Assembly (NCBI GenBank): GCA_013076295.1
Contig: RQOL01000325.1
Coordinates: 1 to 64,000, forward strand
Direction of reading: 5' to 3'
Length of the DNA stretch: 64,000 bases
Source of the DNA: Sanderia malayensis
Taxonomy: Eukaryota; Cnidaria; Scyphozoa; Semaeostomeae; Pelagiidae
How positions within the stretch are numbered: the first letter of the stretch is position 1; each line of letters begins with the position of its first letter. Below are positions 48,491-60,418 of the stretch, in pieces. Made by a program: the position numbers and the translations under genes. The notes below the pieces were generated by a model. It was not told the DNA's origin and searched no databases. It saw only the letters and a list, made by a program, of their open reading frames with translations.

Positions 48491-49840
48491 AGAAAAAGTG
48501 GGAAGTCATGAACAGTGGGAAGTTATCAAATATGGGAATTGAAGAAAAAATGGGAAGTCAAGAAAAAGTGGGAAACAATCAAAAGTTGAAAATTATCAAA
48601 AGTGGGAAGTCATGAAAAGTGGGAAGTCATGAAAACTGGGAAGTCATGAAAAGTGGGAAGTCACAGAAAATGGGATTTCAAGAAAAAGAAGGAAGTGATC
48701 AAAAGTTGAAAGTCATTAAAATGGGCAGCGAAGAAAAAATGGGTAGCCAAGAATAAGTGGGAAGTCATCAAAAGCCGGAAGTCACGGAAAGTGGATAATC
48801 AAAAAAAGTGGAAAGTCTTCAAAAGTTGGAAGTCATCCAAACTGGGAAGTCAAGAAAAAATGGGAAGTCATGAAAAGTGGGAAGTCATGAAAACTGGGAA
48901 GTCATTAAATGTGAGAAGTCAAGAAAAAGTGGGAAGTCAAGAAAAAGTGGGAAGTCAAGAAAAAGTGGGAAGGCATTAAAACTGGGCAGTCAAGAGAAGA
49001 TTTGAAGTCAAGAAAAAGTGGGAAGTCAAGAAAAAGTGGGAAGTCATGAAAAGTGGGAAATCACCAAAAGTGGGAATCATCAAAGGTGGGAAGTGAAGAA
49101 AAAGTGGGAATTCATGAAAACTGGGAAGTCATTAAATGTGGGAAGTCAAGAAAAAGTGGGAAATCAAGAAAAAGTGGGAAATAAAGCAAAAGTGGGAAGT
49201 CATTAAAACTGGGCAGTCAAGAGAAGATGGGAAGTAAAGAAAAAATTTGAAGTGAAGAAAACTTTGGAACTCATGAAAAGTGGGATATCACAAAAAATGG
49301 GATTTCAAGAAAAAGAGGGAAGTTATCAAAAGTTGGAAGTCATTAAAGTGGGCAGTGAAGAAAAAATGGAAAGCCAAGAATAAGTGGGATGTTATCAAAA
49401 GTTTGAAGTCATCAAACGTGGGAAGTCAGGAAAAGGTGGGAAGTCATGAAAAGTTGGAAGTCATCAAGCGTGGGAAACCATCAAAAGTTGAAAATCATCA
49501 AAAGTGGGAAGTCATGAAAAGTGGAAAGTGAAGAAAATTCTGGAAGTTACCAAATTTTGAAGTCACCTAACGTGGAAGTCATCAAAAGTGGGAAGTCAAG
49601 AAAAAGTGGGAAGTCACGAAAAATGGGAATCATCAAAAGTGGGAAGTAAAGAAAAAGTGGGAAGTCATTAAAACTGGGAAGTCAAGAAAAAATGGGAAGT
49701 CATGAAAAGTGGGAAGTCATGAAAACTGGGAAGTCATTAAATGTGAGAAGTCAAGAAAAAGTGGGAAGTCAAGAAAAAGTGGGAAGTCAAGAAAAAGTGG
49801 GAAGTCAAGAAAAAGTGGGAAGTCACCAAAAATGGGAATC
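48491..49840 (+). repeat. Ordinary array with marker modules
   Basis: Tandem monomers continue. 49018-49620 follows 43527-44130 at offset 5491, including the AACTTTGG module near 49.25 kb and the TTCTGGAAGTTACC block near 49540. Local private changes include GATTTGAAGTC near 49000, GTTTGAAGTC near 49402 and CAAGCGTGGG near 49466. Confidence 0.75.
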
Positions 49841-50460
49841 ATCAAAAGTGGGAATTAAAAAAAAAGTGCGAAGTCATGAAAAGTGGGAAGTCATTAAATG
49901 TTGGAAGTCAAGAAAAAATGGGAAATCAAGAAAAAGTGGGAAATTAAGCAAAAGTAGGAAGTCATTAAAACTGGGCAGTCAACAGAAGATATGAAGCAAA
50001 GAAAATGGGGGAAGTGAAGAAAACGTGGGAACTCATGAAAAGTGGGAAGTCACAAAAAAAGGGATTTGAAGAAAAAGTGGGAAGTGATCAAAAGCTGGAA
50101 GTCATTAAAGTGGGCAGCGAAGAAAAAATGGGAAGCCAAGAATAAGTGGCAAGTCATCGAAAGCTGGAGGTCATCAAACTTGGGAAGTCAGGAAAAGATG
50201 GGAAGTCATGAAAAGTGGGAAGTCAATAAATGTGGGAATTTAAGAAAAAGTGGGAAGTCAAGAAAAAGTGGGAGGTCAAGAAAAAGTGGGATATTAAGAA
50301 AAAGTGGAAAGGCATTAAAACTGGGCAGTCAAGAGAAGATGGGAAGTAAAAAAAAAGTGGGAAGTAAAGAAAGAGTGGAAAGTCATGAAAAGTGGGAAGT
50401 CACCAAAAATGGGAAATCAAGAAAAAGTGGAAAGTCATCAAAAATTGGAAGTCATCAAAA
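49841..50460 (+). repeat. Divergent single-copy variant of the GCGAAG/ACGTGG module
   Basis: This segment has the general order of the GCGAAGAAAACG module but with many private variants: TTAAGCAAAAGTAGG, AACAGAAGATATGAAGC, AATGGGGGAAG, AAAAAAAGGGATTTGAAG, CATCGAAAGCTGGAGG and GGGATATTAAG. I did not find a close copy elsewhere in the window. It still has the 17/18-bp register, so it is satellite and not an insertion. It may be an older copy that escaped recent homogenisation. Confidence 0.65.
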
Positions 50461-51015
50461 GTGGGAAGTCAAGAAAAAGTGGGAAGTCATGAAAAGTGGG
50501 AAGTCATGAAAACTGGGAAGTCATTAAATGTGGGAAGTCATGAAAACTGGGAAGTCATTGAATGTGGGAAGTCAAGAAAAAGTGGGACGTCAAGAAAAAG
50601 TGGGAAATCAAGAAAAAGTGGAGGATTAGGAAAAAGTGGGAAGGCATTAAGACTGGGCAGTCAAGAGAACATGGGAAGTCAAGAAAAAGCGGGAAGTGAA
50701 GGAAAGGTGGGAAGTCATGAAAAGTGGAAAGTCACCAAAGGTGGGAAATTAAAAAAAAGTTGAACGTCATCAAAAGTTGGAAGTCATCAAAAGTGGGAAA
50801 TCAAGAAAAAGTGGAAAGTCATCAAAAATTGGAGGCCATCAAAAGTGGGAGGTCAAGAAAAAGTGGGAAGTCATGAAAAGTGGGAAGTCATCAAATGTGG
50901 GAAGTGAGGAAATAATGGGAAGTCAAGAAAAAATGGGAAACAATCAAAAGTTGAAAATTATCAAAAGTGGGAAGTCATGAAAAGTGGGAAGTCACAGAAA
51001 ATGGGATTTCAAGAA

Positions 51016-53061
51016 AAAGAGGGAAGTGATCAAAAGTTGAAAGTCATTAAAGTGGTCATCAAAAGTGGGAAGTAAAGAATAAGTGGGAAGTCATCAAAAG
51101 CCGGAAGGCACCAAAAAAGCGAAATCAAAAAAAGTGGAAAGTCATCAAAAGTTGGAAGTCATCAAAACTGGAAAGTCAAGAAAAAATGGGAAGTCATGAA
51201 AAGTGGGAAGTCATGAAAACTGGGAAGTCATTAAACGTGAGAAGTCAAGAAAAAGTGGGAAGTCAAGAATAAGTGGGAAGTCATCAAAAGCCGGAAGGCA
51301 CCAAAAAAGCGAAATCAAAAAAAGTGGAAAGTCATCAAAAGTTGGAAGTCATGAAAAGTGGGAAGTCAAAAAAAAATGGGGAGTCAGGAAGAAGTGGGAA
51401 GTCATGAAAAGTGGGAAGTCATGAAAACTGGGAAGTCATTAAATGTGGGAAGTCAAGAAAAAGTGGGAAGTCAAGAAAAAGTGGGAAGTCAAGAAAAAGT
51501 GGGAGATTAAGAAAAAGTGGGAAGGCATTAAAACTGGGTAGTCAAGAGAAGATGGGAAGTCAAGAAAAAGCGGGAAGTGAAGGAAAAGTGGGAAGTCATG
51601 AAAAGTGGGAAGTCATGAAAACTGGGAAGTCATGAAAAGTGGGAAGTCACAGAAAATGGGATTTCAAGGAAAAGAAGGAAGTGATCAAAAGTTGAAAGTC
51701 ATTAAAATAGGCAGCGAAGAAAAAATGGGTAGCCAAGAATAAGTGGAAGATCATCAAAAGCCGGAAGTCACCAAAAATGGGAAATCAAAAAAAGTGGAAA
51801 GTATTCAAAAGTTGGAAGTCATCAAAACTGGGAAGTCAAGAATAAATGGGAAGTCATGAAAAGTGCGAAGTCATGAAAACTGGGAAGTCATGAAATGTGA
51901 GAAGTCAAGAAAAAGTGGGAAGTCAAGAAAAAGTGGGAAGTCAAGAAAAAGTGGGAAGGCATTAAAACTGGGCAGTCAAGAGAAGATGGGAAGTCAAGAA
52001 AAAGTGGGAAGTCAAGAAAAAGTGGGAAGTCATGAAAAGTGGGAAGTCACCAAAAGTGGGAATCATCAAAAGTGGGAAGTGAAGAAAAAGTGGGAAGTCA
52101 TGAAAACCGGTAAATCATTAAATGTGGGAAGTCAAGAAAAAGTGGGAAATCAAGAAAAAGTGGGAAATAACGCAAAAGTGGGAAGTCATTAAAAGTGGGC
52201 AGTCAAGAGAAGATAGGAAGTAAAGAAAAAATTTGAAGTGAAGAAAACTTTGGAACTCATGAAAAGTGGGAAATCACGAAAAATGGGATTGCAAGAAAAA
52301 GAGGGCAGTTATCAAAAGTTGGAAGTCCTTAAAGTGGGCAGTGAAGAAAAAATTGAAAGCCAAGAATAAGTGGAATGTTATCAAAAGTTGGAAGTCATCA
52401 AACGTGGGAAGTCAGGAAAAGGTGGGAAGTCATGAAAAGTGGGAAGTCATCAAACGTGGGAAACCATCAAAAGTTGAAAATCATCAAAAGTGGGAAGTCA
52501 TCAAAAGTGGGAAAACATAAAAAAGTGGGAAGTCATGAAAAGTGGGAAATCATCAAAAGTGGGAAAACATAAAAAAGTGGGAATTCATTAAAAGTGGGCA
52601 GTCAAGAGAAGAAGGGGAGTAAAGAAAAAGTGGAAAGTCAAGAAAAGGTGGGAAGTCACGAAAAATGGGAATCATCAAAAGTGGGAAGTAAAGAAAAAGT
52701 GGGAAGTCATGAAAAGTGGGAAATCAAGCAAAAGTGGGAAGTCATTAAAACTGGGCAGTCAAGAGAAAATGGGAAGTAAAGAAAAAATTTGAAGTGAAGA
52801 AAACGTGGAAACTCATGAAAAGTGGGAAATCACAAAAAATGGGATTTCAAGAAAAAGAGGGAAGTCATCAAAAGTTGGAAGGCATTAAAGTGGGCAGCGA
52901 TAAAAAATGGGTAGCCAAGAATAAGTGGGAAGTCAACAAAAGCCGGAAGTCACCAAAAGTGGGAAATAGAAAAAAGTGAAAGTCATCAAAAGTTGGAAGT
53001 CATCAAAAGTGGAAGTCAAGAAAAAGTGGGAAGTCATGAAAAGTGGGAAGTCACCAAAAGT
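51016..53061 (+). repeat. About 4.9-kb offset duplication, copy 1
   Basis: Matches 55926-57740 at offset 4910 (51203 and 56113; 51411 and 56321; 51863 and 56773). The offset then becomes 4842 (52266 and 57108) and 4859 (52594 and 57453). The changes are 68 bp (four 17-bp monomers) and 17 bp (one monomer). This copy reads CACCAAAAATGGG near 51775 where the later pair reads CACCAAAAATAAG. Confidence 0.82.
51071..51350 (+). repeat. 190-bp tandem repeat
   Basis: The CCGGAAGGCACC monomer and its neighbours recur after exactly 190 bp (51101 and 51291), with the same CCAAAAAAGCGAAATC variant following. A length of 190 bp equals eight 17-bp and three 18-bp monomers. The same double block is present in the copies near 56.0-56.25 kb and 57.9-58.1 kb. 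Confidence 0.8.
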
Positions 53062-55926
53062 GGGAAATCAAGAAAAAGTGGAAAGTCATCAAAAATTGGA
53101 AGTCATTAAAAGTGGAAAGTCAAGAAAAAGTGGGAAGTCATGAAAAGTGGGAAGTCCTCAAATGTGGGAAGTCAAGAAAAAATGGGAAACAATCAAAAGT
53201 TGAAATTTATCAAAAGTGGGAAGTCATGAAAAGTGGGAAGTCATGAAAACTGGGAAGTCAAGAAAAAGTGGGAAGTCATGAACAGTGGGAAGTCATGAAA
53301 ACTGGGAAGTCATTAAATGTGGGAAGTCATGAAAACTGGGAAGTCATTAAATGTGGGAAGTCAAGAAAAAGTGGGAAGTCAAGAAAAAGTGGAAAATCAA
53401 GAAAAAGTGGAGGATTAGGAAAAAGTGGGAAGTCATGAAAACTGGGAAGTCATTAAATGTGGGAAGTCATGAAAACTGGGAAGTCATCAAATGTGGGAAG
53501 TGAAGAAATAATGGGAAGTCAAGAAAAATGGGAAACAATCAAAAGTTGAAAATTATCAAAAATGGGAAGTCATGAAAAGTGGGAAGTCATGAAAACTGGG
53601 AAGTCATTAAATGTGAGAAATCAAGAAAAAGTGGGAAGTCAGGAAAAAGTGGGAAGTCAAGAAAAAGTGGGAAGGCATTAAAACTGGGCAGTCAAGAGAA
53701 GATGGGAAGTCAAGAAAAAGTGGGAAGTCAAGAAAAAGTGGGAAGTCATGAAAAGTGGGAAGTCACCAGAAGTGGGAATCATCAAAGGTGGGAATTCATG
53801 AAAACTGGGAAGTCATTAAATGTGGGAAGTCAAGAAAAAGTGGGAAATCAAGAAAAAGTGGGAAATAAAGCAAAAGTGGGAAGTCATTAAAACTGGGCAG
53901 TCAAGAGAAGATGGGAAGTAAAGAAAAAATTTGAAGTGAAGAAAACTTTGGAACTCATGAAAAGTGGGAAATCACAAAAAGTGGGATTTCAAGAAAAAGA
54001 GGGAAGTTATCAAAAGTTGGAAGTCATTAAAGTGGGCAGTGAAGAAAAAATGGAAAGCCAAGAATAAGTTGGATGTTATCAAAAGTTGGAAGTCATCAAA
54101 CGTGGGAAGTCAGGAAAAGGTGGGAAGTCATGAATAGTTGGAAGTCATCAAACGTGGGAAACCATCAAAAGTTGAAAATCATCAAAAGTGGGAAGTCATG
54201 AAAAGTGGGAAGTGAAGAAAATTCTGGAAGTTACCAAATTTTGAAGTCACCTAACGTGGAAATCATCAAAAGTGGGAAGTCAAGAAAAAGTGGGAAGTCA
54301 CGAAAAATGGGAATCATCAAAAGTGGGAAGTAAAGAAAAAGTGGGAGGTCATGAAAAGTGGAAAATCAAGCAAAAGTGGGAAGTCATTAAAACTGGGCAG
54401 TCAAGAGAAAATGGGAAGTAAAGAAAAAATTTGAAGCGAAGAAAACGTGGGAACTCATAAAAAGTGGGAAATCACAAAAAATGGGATTTCAAGAAAAAGA
54501 GGGAAGTCATCAAAGGTTGGAAGTCATTAAAGTGGGCAGCGATAAAAAATGGGAAGTCAAGAAAAAGTCGGAAGTCAAGAAAACGTGGGAGATCAAGAAA
54601 AAGTAGGTGAGAAAAAGTGGGAAGGCATTAAAACTGGGCCGTCAGGAGAAGATGGGAAGTCAAGAAAAAGCGGGAAGTGAAGGAAAGGTGGGAAATCATG
54701 AAAAGTGGGAGGTCACCAAAGGTGGGAAATAAAAAAAAAAGTGGAAAGTCATCAAACGTTGGAAGTCATCAAAAGTGGAAGTCAAGAAAAAGTGGGAAGT
54801 CATGAAAAGTGGGAAGTCACCAAAAGTGGGAAATCAAGAAAAGTGGAAATTCATCAAAAATTGGAAGTCATTAAAAGTGGGAAGTCAAGAAAAAGTGGGA
54901 AGTCATGAAAAGTGGGAAGTCCTCAAATGTGGGAAGTCAAGAAAAAATGGGAAACAATCAAAAGTTGAAATTTAGCAAAAGTGGGAAGTCATGAAAAGTG
55001 GGAAGTCATGAAAACTGGGAAGTCAAGAAAAAGTGGGAAGTCATGAAAAGTGGGAAGTCATGAAAACTGGGAAGTCATTAAATGTGGGAAGTCATGAAAA
55101 CTGGGAAGTCATTAAATGTGGGAAGTCAAGAAAAAGTGGTACGTCAAGAAAAAGTGGGAAATCAAGAAAAAGTGGAGGATTAGGAAAAAGTGGGAAGGCA
55201 TTAAAACTGGGCAGTCAAGAGAAGATGGGAAGTCAAGAAAAAGCGGGAAGTGAAGGAAAGGTGGGAAGTCATGAAAAGTGGAAGTCACCAAAGGTGGGAA
55301 ATTAAAAAAAAGTTGAACGTCATCAAAAGTTGGAAGTCATCAAAAGTGGGAAGAAAGTGGGAAGTCATGAAAAGTGGGAAGTCAGAAAAAACTGGGAAGT
55401 CATTAAAACTGGGGAGTCAAGAGAAGATGGGAAGTCAAGAAAAAGTGGGAAGTGAAGAAAAAGTGGGAAGTCATGAAAAGCGGGAAGTCACCAAAAGTGG
55501 GAAATCAAGAAAAAGTGGAAAGTCATGAAAAGTGGAAAGTCATCAAATGTGGGAAGTGAAGAAAAAAATGGGAAGTCAAGAAAAAATGGGAAACTATCAA
55601 AAGTTGAAAATCATCAAAAGTGGGAAGTCATGAATAGTGGGAAGTCATCAAAAGTGGGAAAACATAAAAAAGTGGGAACTCATGAAAAGTGGGAAGTCAT
55701 CAAAAGTGGGAAGTCAAGAAAAAGTGGGAAGTTATGAAAAGTGGGAAGTCATTGAATGTGGGAAGTCAAGAAAAAGTGGGAAGTCAAGAAAAAGTGGGAA
55801 GTCAAGAAAAATTGGGGAGTCAAGAAGAAGTGGGAAGTCATGAAAAGTGGGAAGTCACCAAAAGTGGGAAATCAAGAAAAAGTGGAAAGTCATCAAAAGT
55901 TGGAAGTCATCAAAAGTGGGAAGTCA
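53062..55926 (+). repeat. Spaced duplication of 7.1-7.5 kb, copy 1
   Basis: Matches 60419-63389. The offset is 7357 (53280 and 60637), then 7079-7080 after copy 2 lacks 278 bp near 61.1 kb, then 7462-7463 after copy 2 gains 383 bp near 62.46 kb. Shared rare features are GAACAGTGGG, the GTGGTACGTC variant (55138 and 62218) and the shortened GAAGAAAGTGGG monomer (55351 and 62431). Confidence 0.83.
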
Positions 55927-57740
55927 AAGAGGGAAGTGATCAAAAGTTGAAAGTCATTAAAGTGGTCATCAAAAGTGGGAAGTCAAGAATAAGTGGGAAG
56001 TCATCAAAAGCCGGAAGGCACCAAAAAAGCGAAATCAAAAAAAGTGGAAAGTCATCAAAAGTTGGAAGTCATCAAAACTGGAAAGTCAAGAAAAAATGGG
56101 AAGTCATGAAAAGTGGGAAGTCATGAAAACTGGGAAGTCATTAAACGTGAGAAGTCAAGAAAAAGTGGGAAGTCAAGAATAAGTGGGAAGTCATCAAAAG
56201 CCGGAAGGCACCAAAAAAGCGAAATCAAAAAAAGTGGAAAGTCATCAAAAGTTGGAAGTCATGAAAAGTGGGAAGTCAAAAAAAAATGGGGAGTCAGGAA
56301 GAAGTGGGAAGTCATGAAAAGTGGGAAGTCATGAAAACTGGGAAGTCATTAAATGTGGGAAGTCAAGAAAAAGTGGGAAGTCAAGAAAAAGTGGGAAGTC
56401 AAGAAAAAGTGGGAGATTAAGAAAAAGTGGGAAGGCATTAAAACTGGGTAGTCAAGAGAAGATGGGAAGTCAAGAAAAAGCGGGAAGTGAAGGAAAAGTG
56501 GGAAGTCATGAAAAGTGGGAAGTCATGAAAACTGGGAAGTCATGAAAAGTGGGAAGTCACAGAAAATGGGATTTCAAGGAAAAGAAGGAAGTGATCAAAA
56601 GTTGAAAGTCATTAAAATAGGCAGCGAAGAAAAAATGGGTAGCCAAGAATAAGTGGAAGATCATCAAAAGCCGGAAGTCACCAAAAATAAGAAATCAAAA
56701 AAAGTGGAAAGTCTTCAAAAGTTGGAAGTCATCAAAACTGGGAAGTCAAGAATAAATGGGAAGTCATGAAAAGTGCGAAGTCATGAAAACTGGGAAGTCA
56801 TTAAATGTGAGAAGTCAAGAAAAAGTGGGAAGTCAAGAAAAAGTGGGAAGTCAAGAAAAAGTGGGAAGGCATTAAAACTGGGCAGTCAAGAGAAGATGGG
56901 AAGTCAAGAAAAAGTGGGAAGTGAAGAAAAAGTGGGAAGTCATGAAAACCGGGAAATCATTAAATGTGGGAAGTCAAGAAAAAGTGGGAAATCAAGAAAA
57001 AGTGGGAAATAACGCAAAAATGGGAAGTCATTAAAAGTGGGCAGTCAAGAGAAGATAGGAAGTAAAGAAAAAATTTGAAGTGAACAAAACTTTGGAACTC
57101 ATGAAAAGTGGGAAATCACGAAAAATGGGATTTCAAGAAAAAGAGGGAAGTTATCAAAAGTTGGAAGTCCTTAAAGTGGGCAGTGAAGAAAAAATTGAAA
57201 GCCAAGAATAAGTGGAATGTTATCAAAAGTTGGAAGTCATCAAACGTGGGAAGTCAGGAAAAGGTGGGAAGTCATGAAAAGTGGGAAGTCATCAAACGTA
57301 GGAAACCATCAAAAGTTGAAAATCATCAAAAGTGGGAAGTCATGAAAAGTGGGAAGTCATCAAAAGTGGGAAAACATAAAAAAGTGGGAAGTCATGAAAA
57401 GTGGGAAATCATCAAAAGTGGGAAAACATAAAAAAGTGGGAAGTCATTAAAAGTGGGCAGTCAAGAGAAGAAGGGGAGTAAAGAAAAAGTGGAAAGTCAA
57501 GAAAAGGTGGGAAGTCACGAAAAATGGGAATCATCAAAAGTGGGAAGTAAAGAAAAAGTGGGAAGTCATGAAAAGTGGGAAATCAAGCAAAAGTGGGAAG
57601 TCATTAAAACTGGGCAGTCAAGAGAAAATGGGAAGTAAAGAAAAAATTTGAAGTGAAGAAAACGTGGAAACTCATGAAAAGTGGGAAATCACAAAAAATG
57701 GGATTTCAAGAAAAAGAGGGAAGTCATCAAAAGTTGGAAG
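55855..57740 (+). repeat. 1,886-bp tandem duplication, copy 1
   Basis: Directly followed by a second copy. The offset is exactly 1886 at 55855, 56113, 56321 and 56773, and 1885 from about 58990 on. Translated stretches in the copies are identical wherever I compared them. Both copies share changes not seen in the related 51-53 kb block: CACCAAAAATAAG, GTGAACAAAAC and CAAACGTAGG. Confidence 0.88.
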
Positions 57741-59626
57741 TCACCAAAAGTGGGAAATCAAGAAAAAGTGGAAAGTCATCAAAAGTTGGAAGTCATCAAA
57801 AGTGGGAAGTCAAAGAGGGAAGTGATCAAAAGTTGAAAGTCATTAAAGTGGTCATCAAAAGTGGGAAGTCAAGAATAAGTGGGAAGTCATCAAAAGCCGG
57901 AAGGCACCAAAAAAGCGAAATCAAAAAAAGTGGAAAGTCATCAAAAGTTGGAAGTCATCAAAACTGGAAAGTCAAGAAAAAATGGGAAGTCATGAAAAGT
58001 GGGAAGTCATGAAAACTGGGAAGTCATTAAACGTGAGAAGTCAAGAAAAAGTGGGAAGTCAAGAATAAGTGGGAAGTCATCAAAAGCCGGAAGGCACCAA
58101 AAAAGCGAAATCAAAAAAAGTGGAAAGTCATCAAAAGTTGGAAGTCATGAAAAGTGGGAAGTCAAAAAAAAATGGGGAGTCAGGAAGAAGTGGGAAGTCA
58201 TGAAAAGTGGGAAGTCATGAAAACTGGGAAGTCATTAAATGTGGGAAGTCAAGAAAAAGTGGGAAGTCAAGAAAAAGTGGGAAGTCAAGAAAAAGTGGGA
58301 GATTAAGAAAAAGTGGGAAGGCATTAAAACTGGGTAGTCAAGAGAAGATGGGAAGTCAAGAAAAAGCGGGAAGTGAAGGAAAAGTGGGAAGTCATGAAAA
58401 GTGGGAAGTCATGAAAACTGGGAAGTCATGAAAAGTGGGAAGTCACAGAAAATGGGATTTCAAGGAAAAGAAGGAAGTGATCAAAAGTTGAAAGTCATTA
58501 AAATAGGCAGCGAAGAAAAAATGGGTAGCCAAGAATAAGTGGAAGATCATCAAAAGCCGGAAGTCACCAAAAATAAGAAATCAAAAAAAGTGGAAAGTCT
58601 TCAAAAGTTGGAAGTCATCAAAACTGGGAAGTCAAGAATAAATGGGAAGTCATGAAAAGTGCGAAGTCATGAAAACTGGGAAGTCATTAAATGTGAGAAG
58701 TCAAGAAAAAGTGGGAAGTCAAGAAAAAGTGGGAAGTCAAGAAAAAGTGGGAAGGCATTAAAACTGGGCAGTCAAGAGAAGATGGGAAGTCAAGAAAAAG
58801 TGGGAAGTGAAGAAAAAGTGGGAAGTCATGAAAACCGGGAAATCATTAAATGTGGGAAGTCAAGAAAAAGTGGGAAATCAAGAAAAAGTGGGAAATAACG
58901 CAAAAATGGGAAGTCATTAAAAGTGGGCAGTCAAGAGAAGATAGGAAGTAAAGAAAAAATTTGAAGTGAACAAAACTTTGGAACTCATGAAAGTGGGAAA
59001 TCACGAAAAATGGGATTTCAAGAAAAAGAGGGAAGTTATCAAAAGTTGGAAGTCCTTAAAGTGGGCAGTGAAGAAAAAATTGAAAGCCAAGAATAAGTGG
59101 AATGTTATCAAAAGTTGGAAGTCATCAAACGTGGGAAGTCAGGAAAAGGTGGGAAGTCATGAAAAGTGGGAAGTCATCAAACGTAGGAAACCATCAAAAG
59201 TTGAAAATCATCAAAAGTGGGAAGTCATGAAAAGTGGGAAGTCATCAAAAGTGGGAAAACATAAAAAAGTGGGAAGTCATGAAAAGTGGGAAATCATCAA
59301 AAGTGGGAAAACATAAAAAAGTGGGAAGTCATTAAAAGTGGGCAGTCAAGAGAAGAAGGGGAGTAAAGAAAAAGTGGAAAGTCAAGAAAAGGTGGGAAGT
59401 CACGAAAAATGGGAATCATCAAAAGTGGGAAGTAAAGAAAAAGTGGGAAGTCATGAAAAGTGGGAAATCAAGCAAAAGTGGGAAGTCATTAAAACTGGGC
59501 AGTCAAGAGAAAATGGGAAGTAAAGAAAAAATTTGAAGTGAAGAAAACGTGGAAACTCATGAAAAGTGGGAAATCACAAAAAATGGGATTTCAAGAAAAA
59601 GAGGGAAGTCATCAAAAGTTGGAAGT
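57741..59626 (+). repeat. 1,886-bp tandem duplication, copy 2
   Basis: Partner of 55855-57740. The only difference I noticed is one A missing near 58990. The junction at about 57740 joins GTTGGAAGTC to ACCAAAAGTGGG within an ordinary monomer boundary, as in an in-register exchange. The tiny divergence means a very recent event or an assembly duplication. Confidence 0.88.
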
Positions 59627-60418
59627 CATCAAAAGTGGAAGTCAAGAAAAAGTGGGAAATCATGAAAAGTGGGAAGTCACCAAAAGTGGGAAATCAAGAA
59701 AAAGTGGAAAGTCATCAAAAATTGGAAGTCATTAAAAGTGGAAAGTCAAGAAAAAGTGGGAAGTCATGAAAAGTGGGAAGTCCTCAAATGTGGGAAGTCA
59801 AGAAAAAATGGGAAACAATCAAAAGTTGAATTTTATCAAAAGTGGGAAGTCATGAAAAGTGGGAAGTCATGAAAACTGGGAAGTCAAGAAAAAGTGGGAA
59901 GTCATGAACAGTGGGAAGTCATGAAAACTGGGAAGTCATTAAATGTGGGAAGTCATGAAAACTGGGAAGTCATTAAATGTGGGAAATGAAGAAAAAGTGG
60001 AAAGTCATCAAAAATTGGAAGTCATTAAAAGTGGAAACTTAAGAAAAAGTGGGAGGTCATGAAAAGTGGGAAGTCGTCAAATGTGGGAAGTCAAGAAAAA
60101 ATGGGAAACAATCAAAAGTTGAAAATTATCAAAAGTGGGAAGTCAAGAAAAAGTGGGAAGTCAGGAAAAAGTGGGAGATTAAGAAAAAGTGGGCAGGAAT
60201 TAAAACTGGGTAGTCAAGAAAAGATGGGAAGTCAAGAAAAAGTGGGAAGTGAAAAAAAAAGTGGGAAGACATGAAAAGTGGGAAGTCACCAAAGGTGAGA
60301 AATCAAGGAAAAGTGGAAAGTCATCAAAAGTTGGAAGTCATCAAAGGTGGGAGGTCAGAAAAAACTGGAAAATCAAGAAAAGGTGGAAAGTCATCAAAAG
60401 TGGGAAGTCATCAAATGT
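59627..60418 (+). repeat. Bridge segment joining modules of 53.0 and 17.3 kb
   Basis: 59627-59980 follows about 53001-53360 (offset 6626). At about 59981 it switches to the order of 17341-17720 (the AAACTTAAG variant, GCAGGAATTAAAACTGGG, GTGAGAAATCAAGG). This mosaic join also appears inverted at the left edge of the window (1-1069). Confidence 0.72.
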
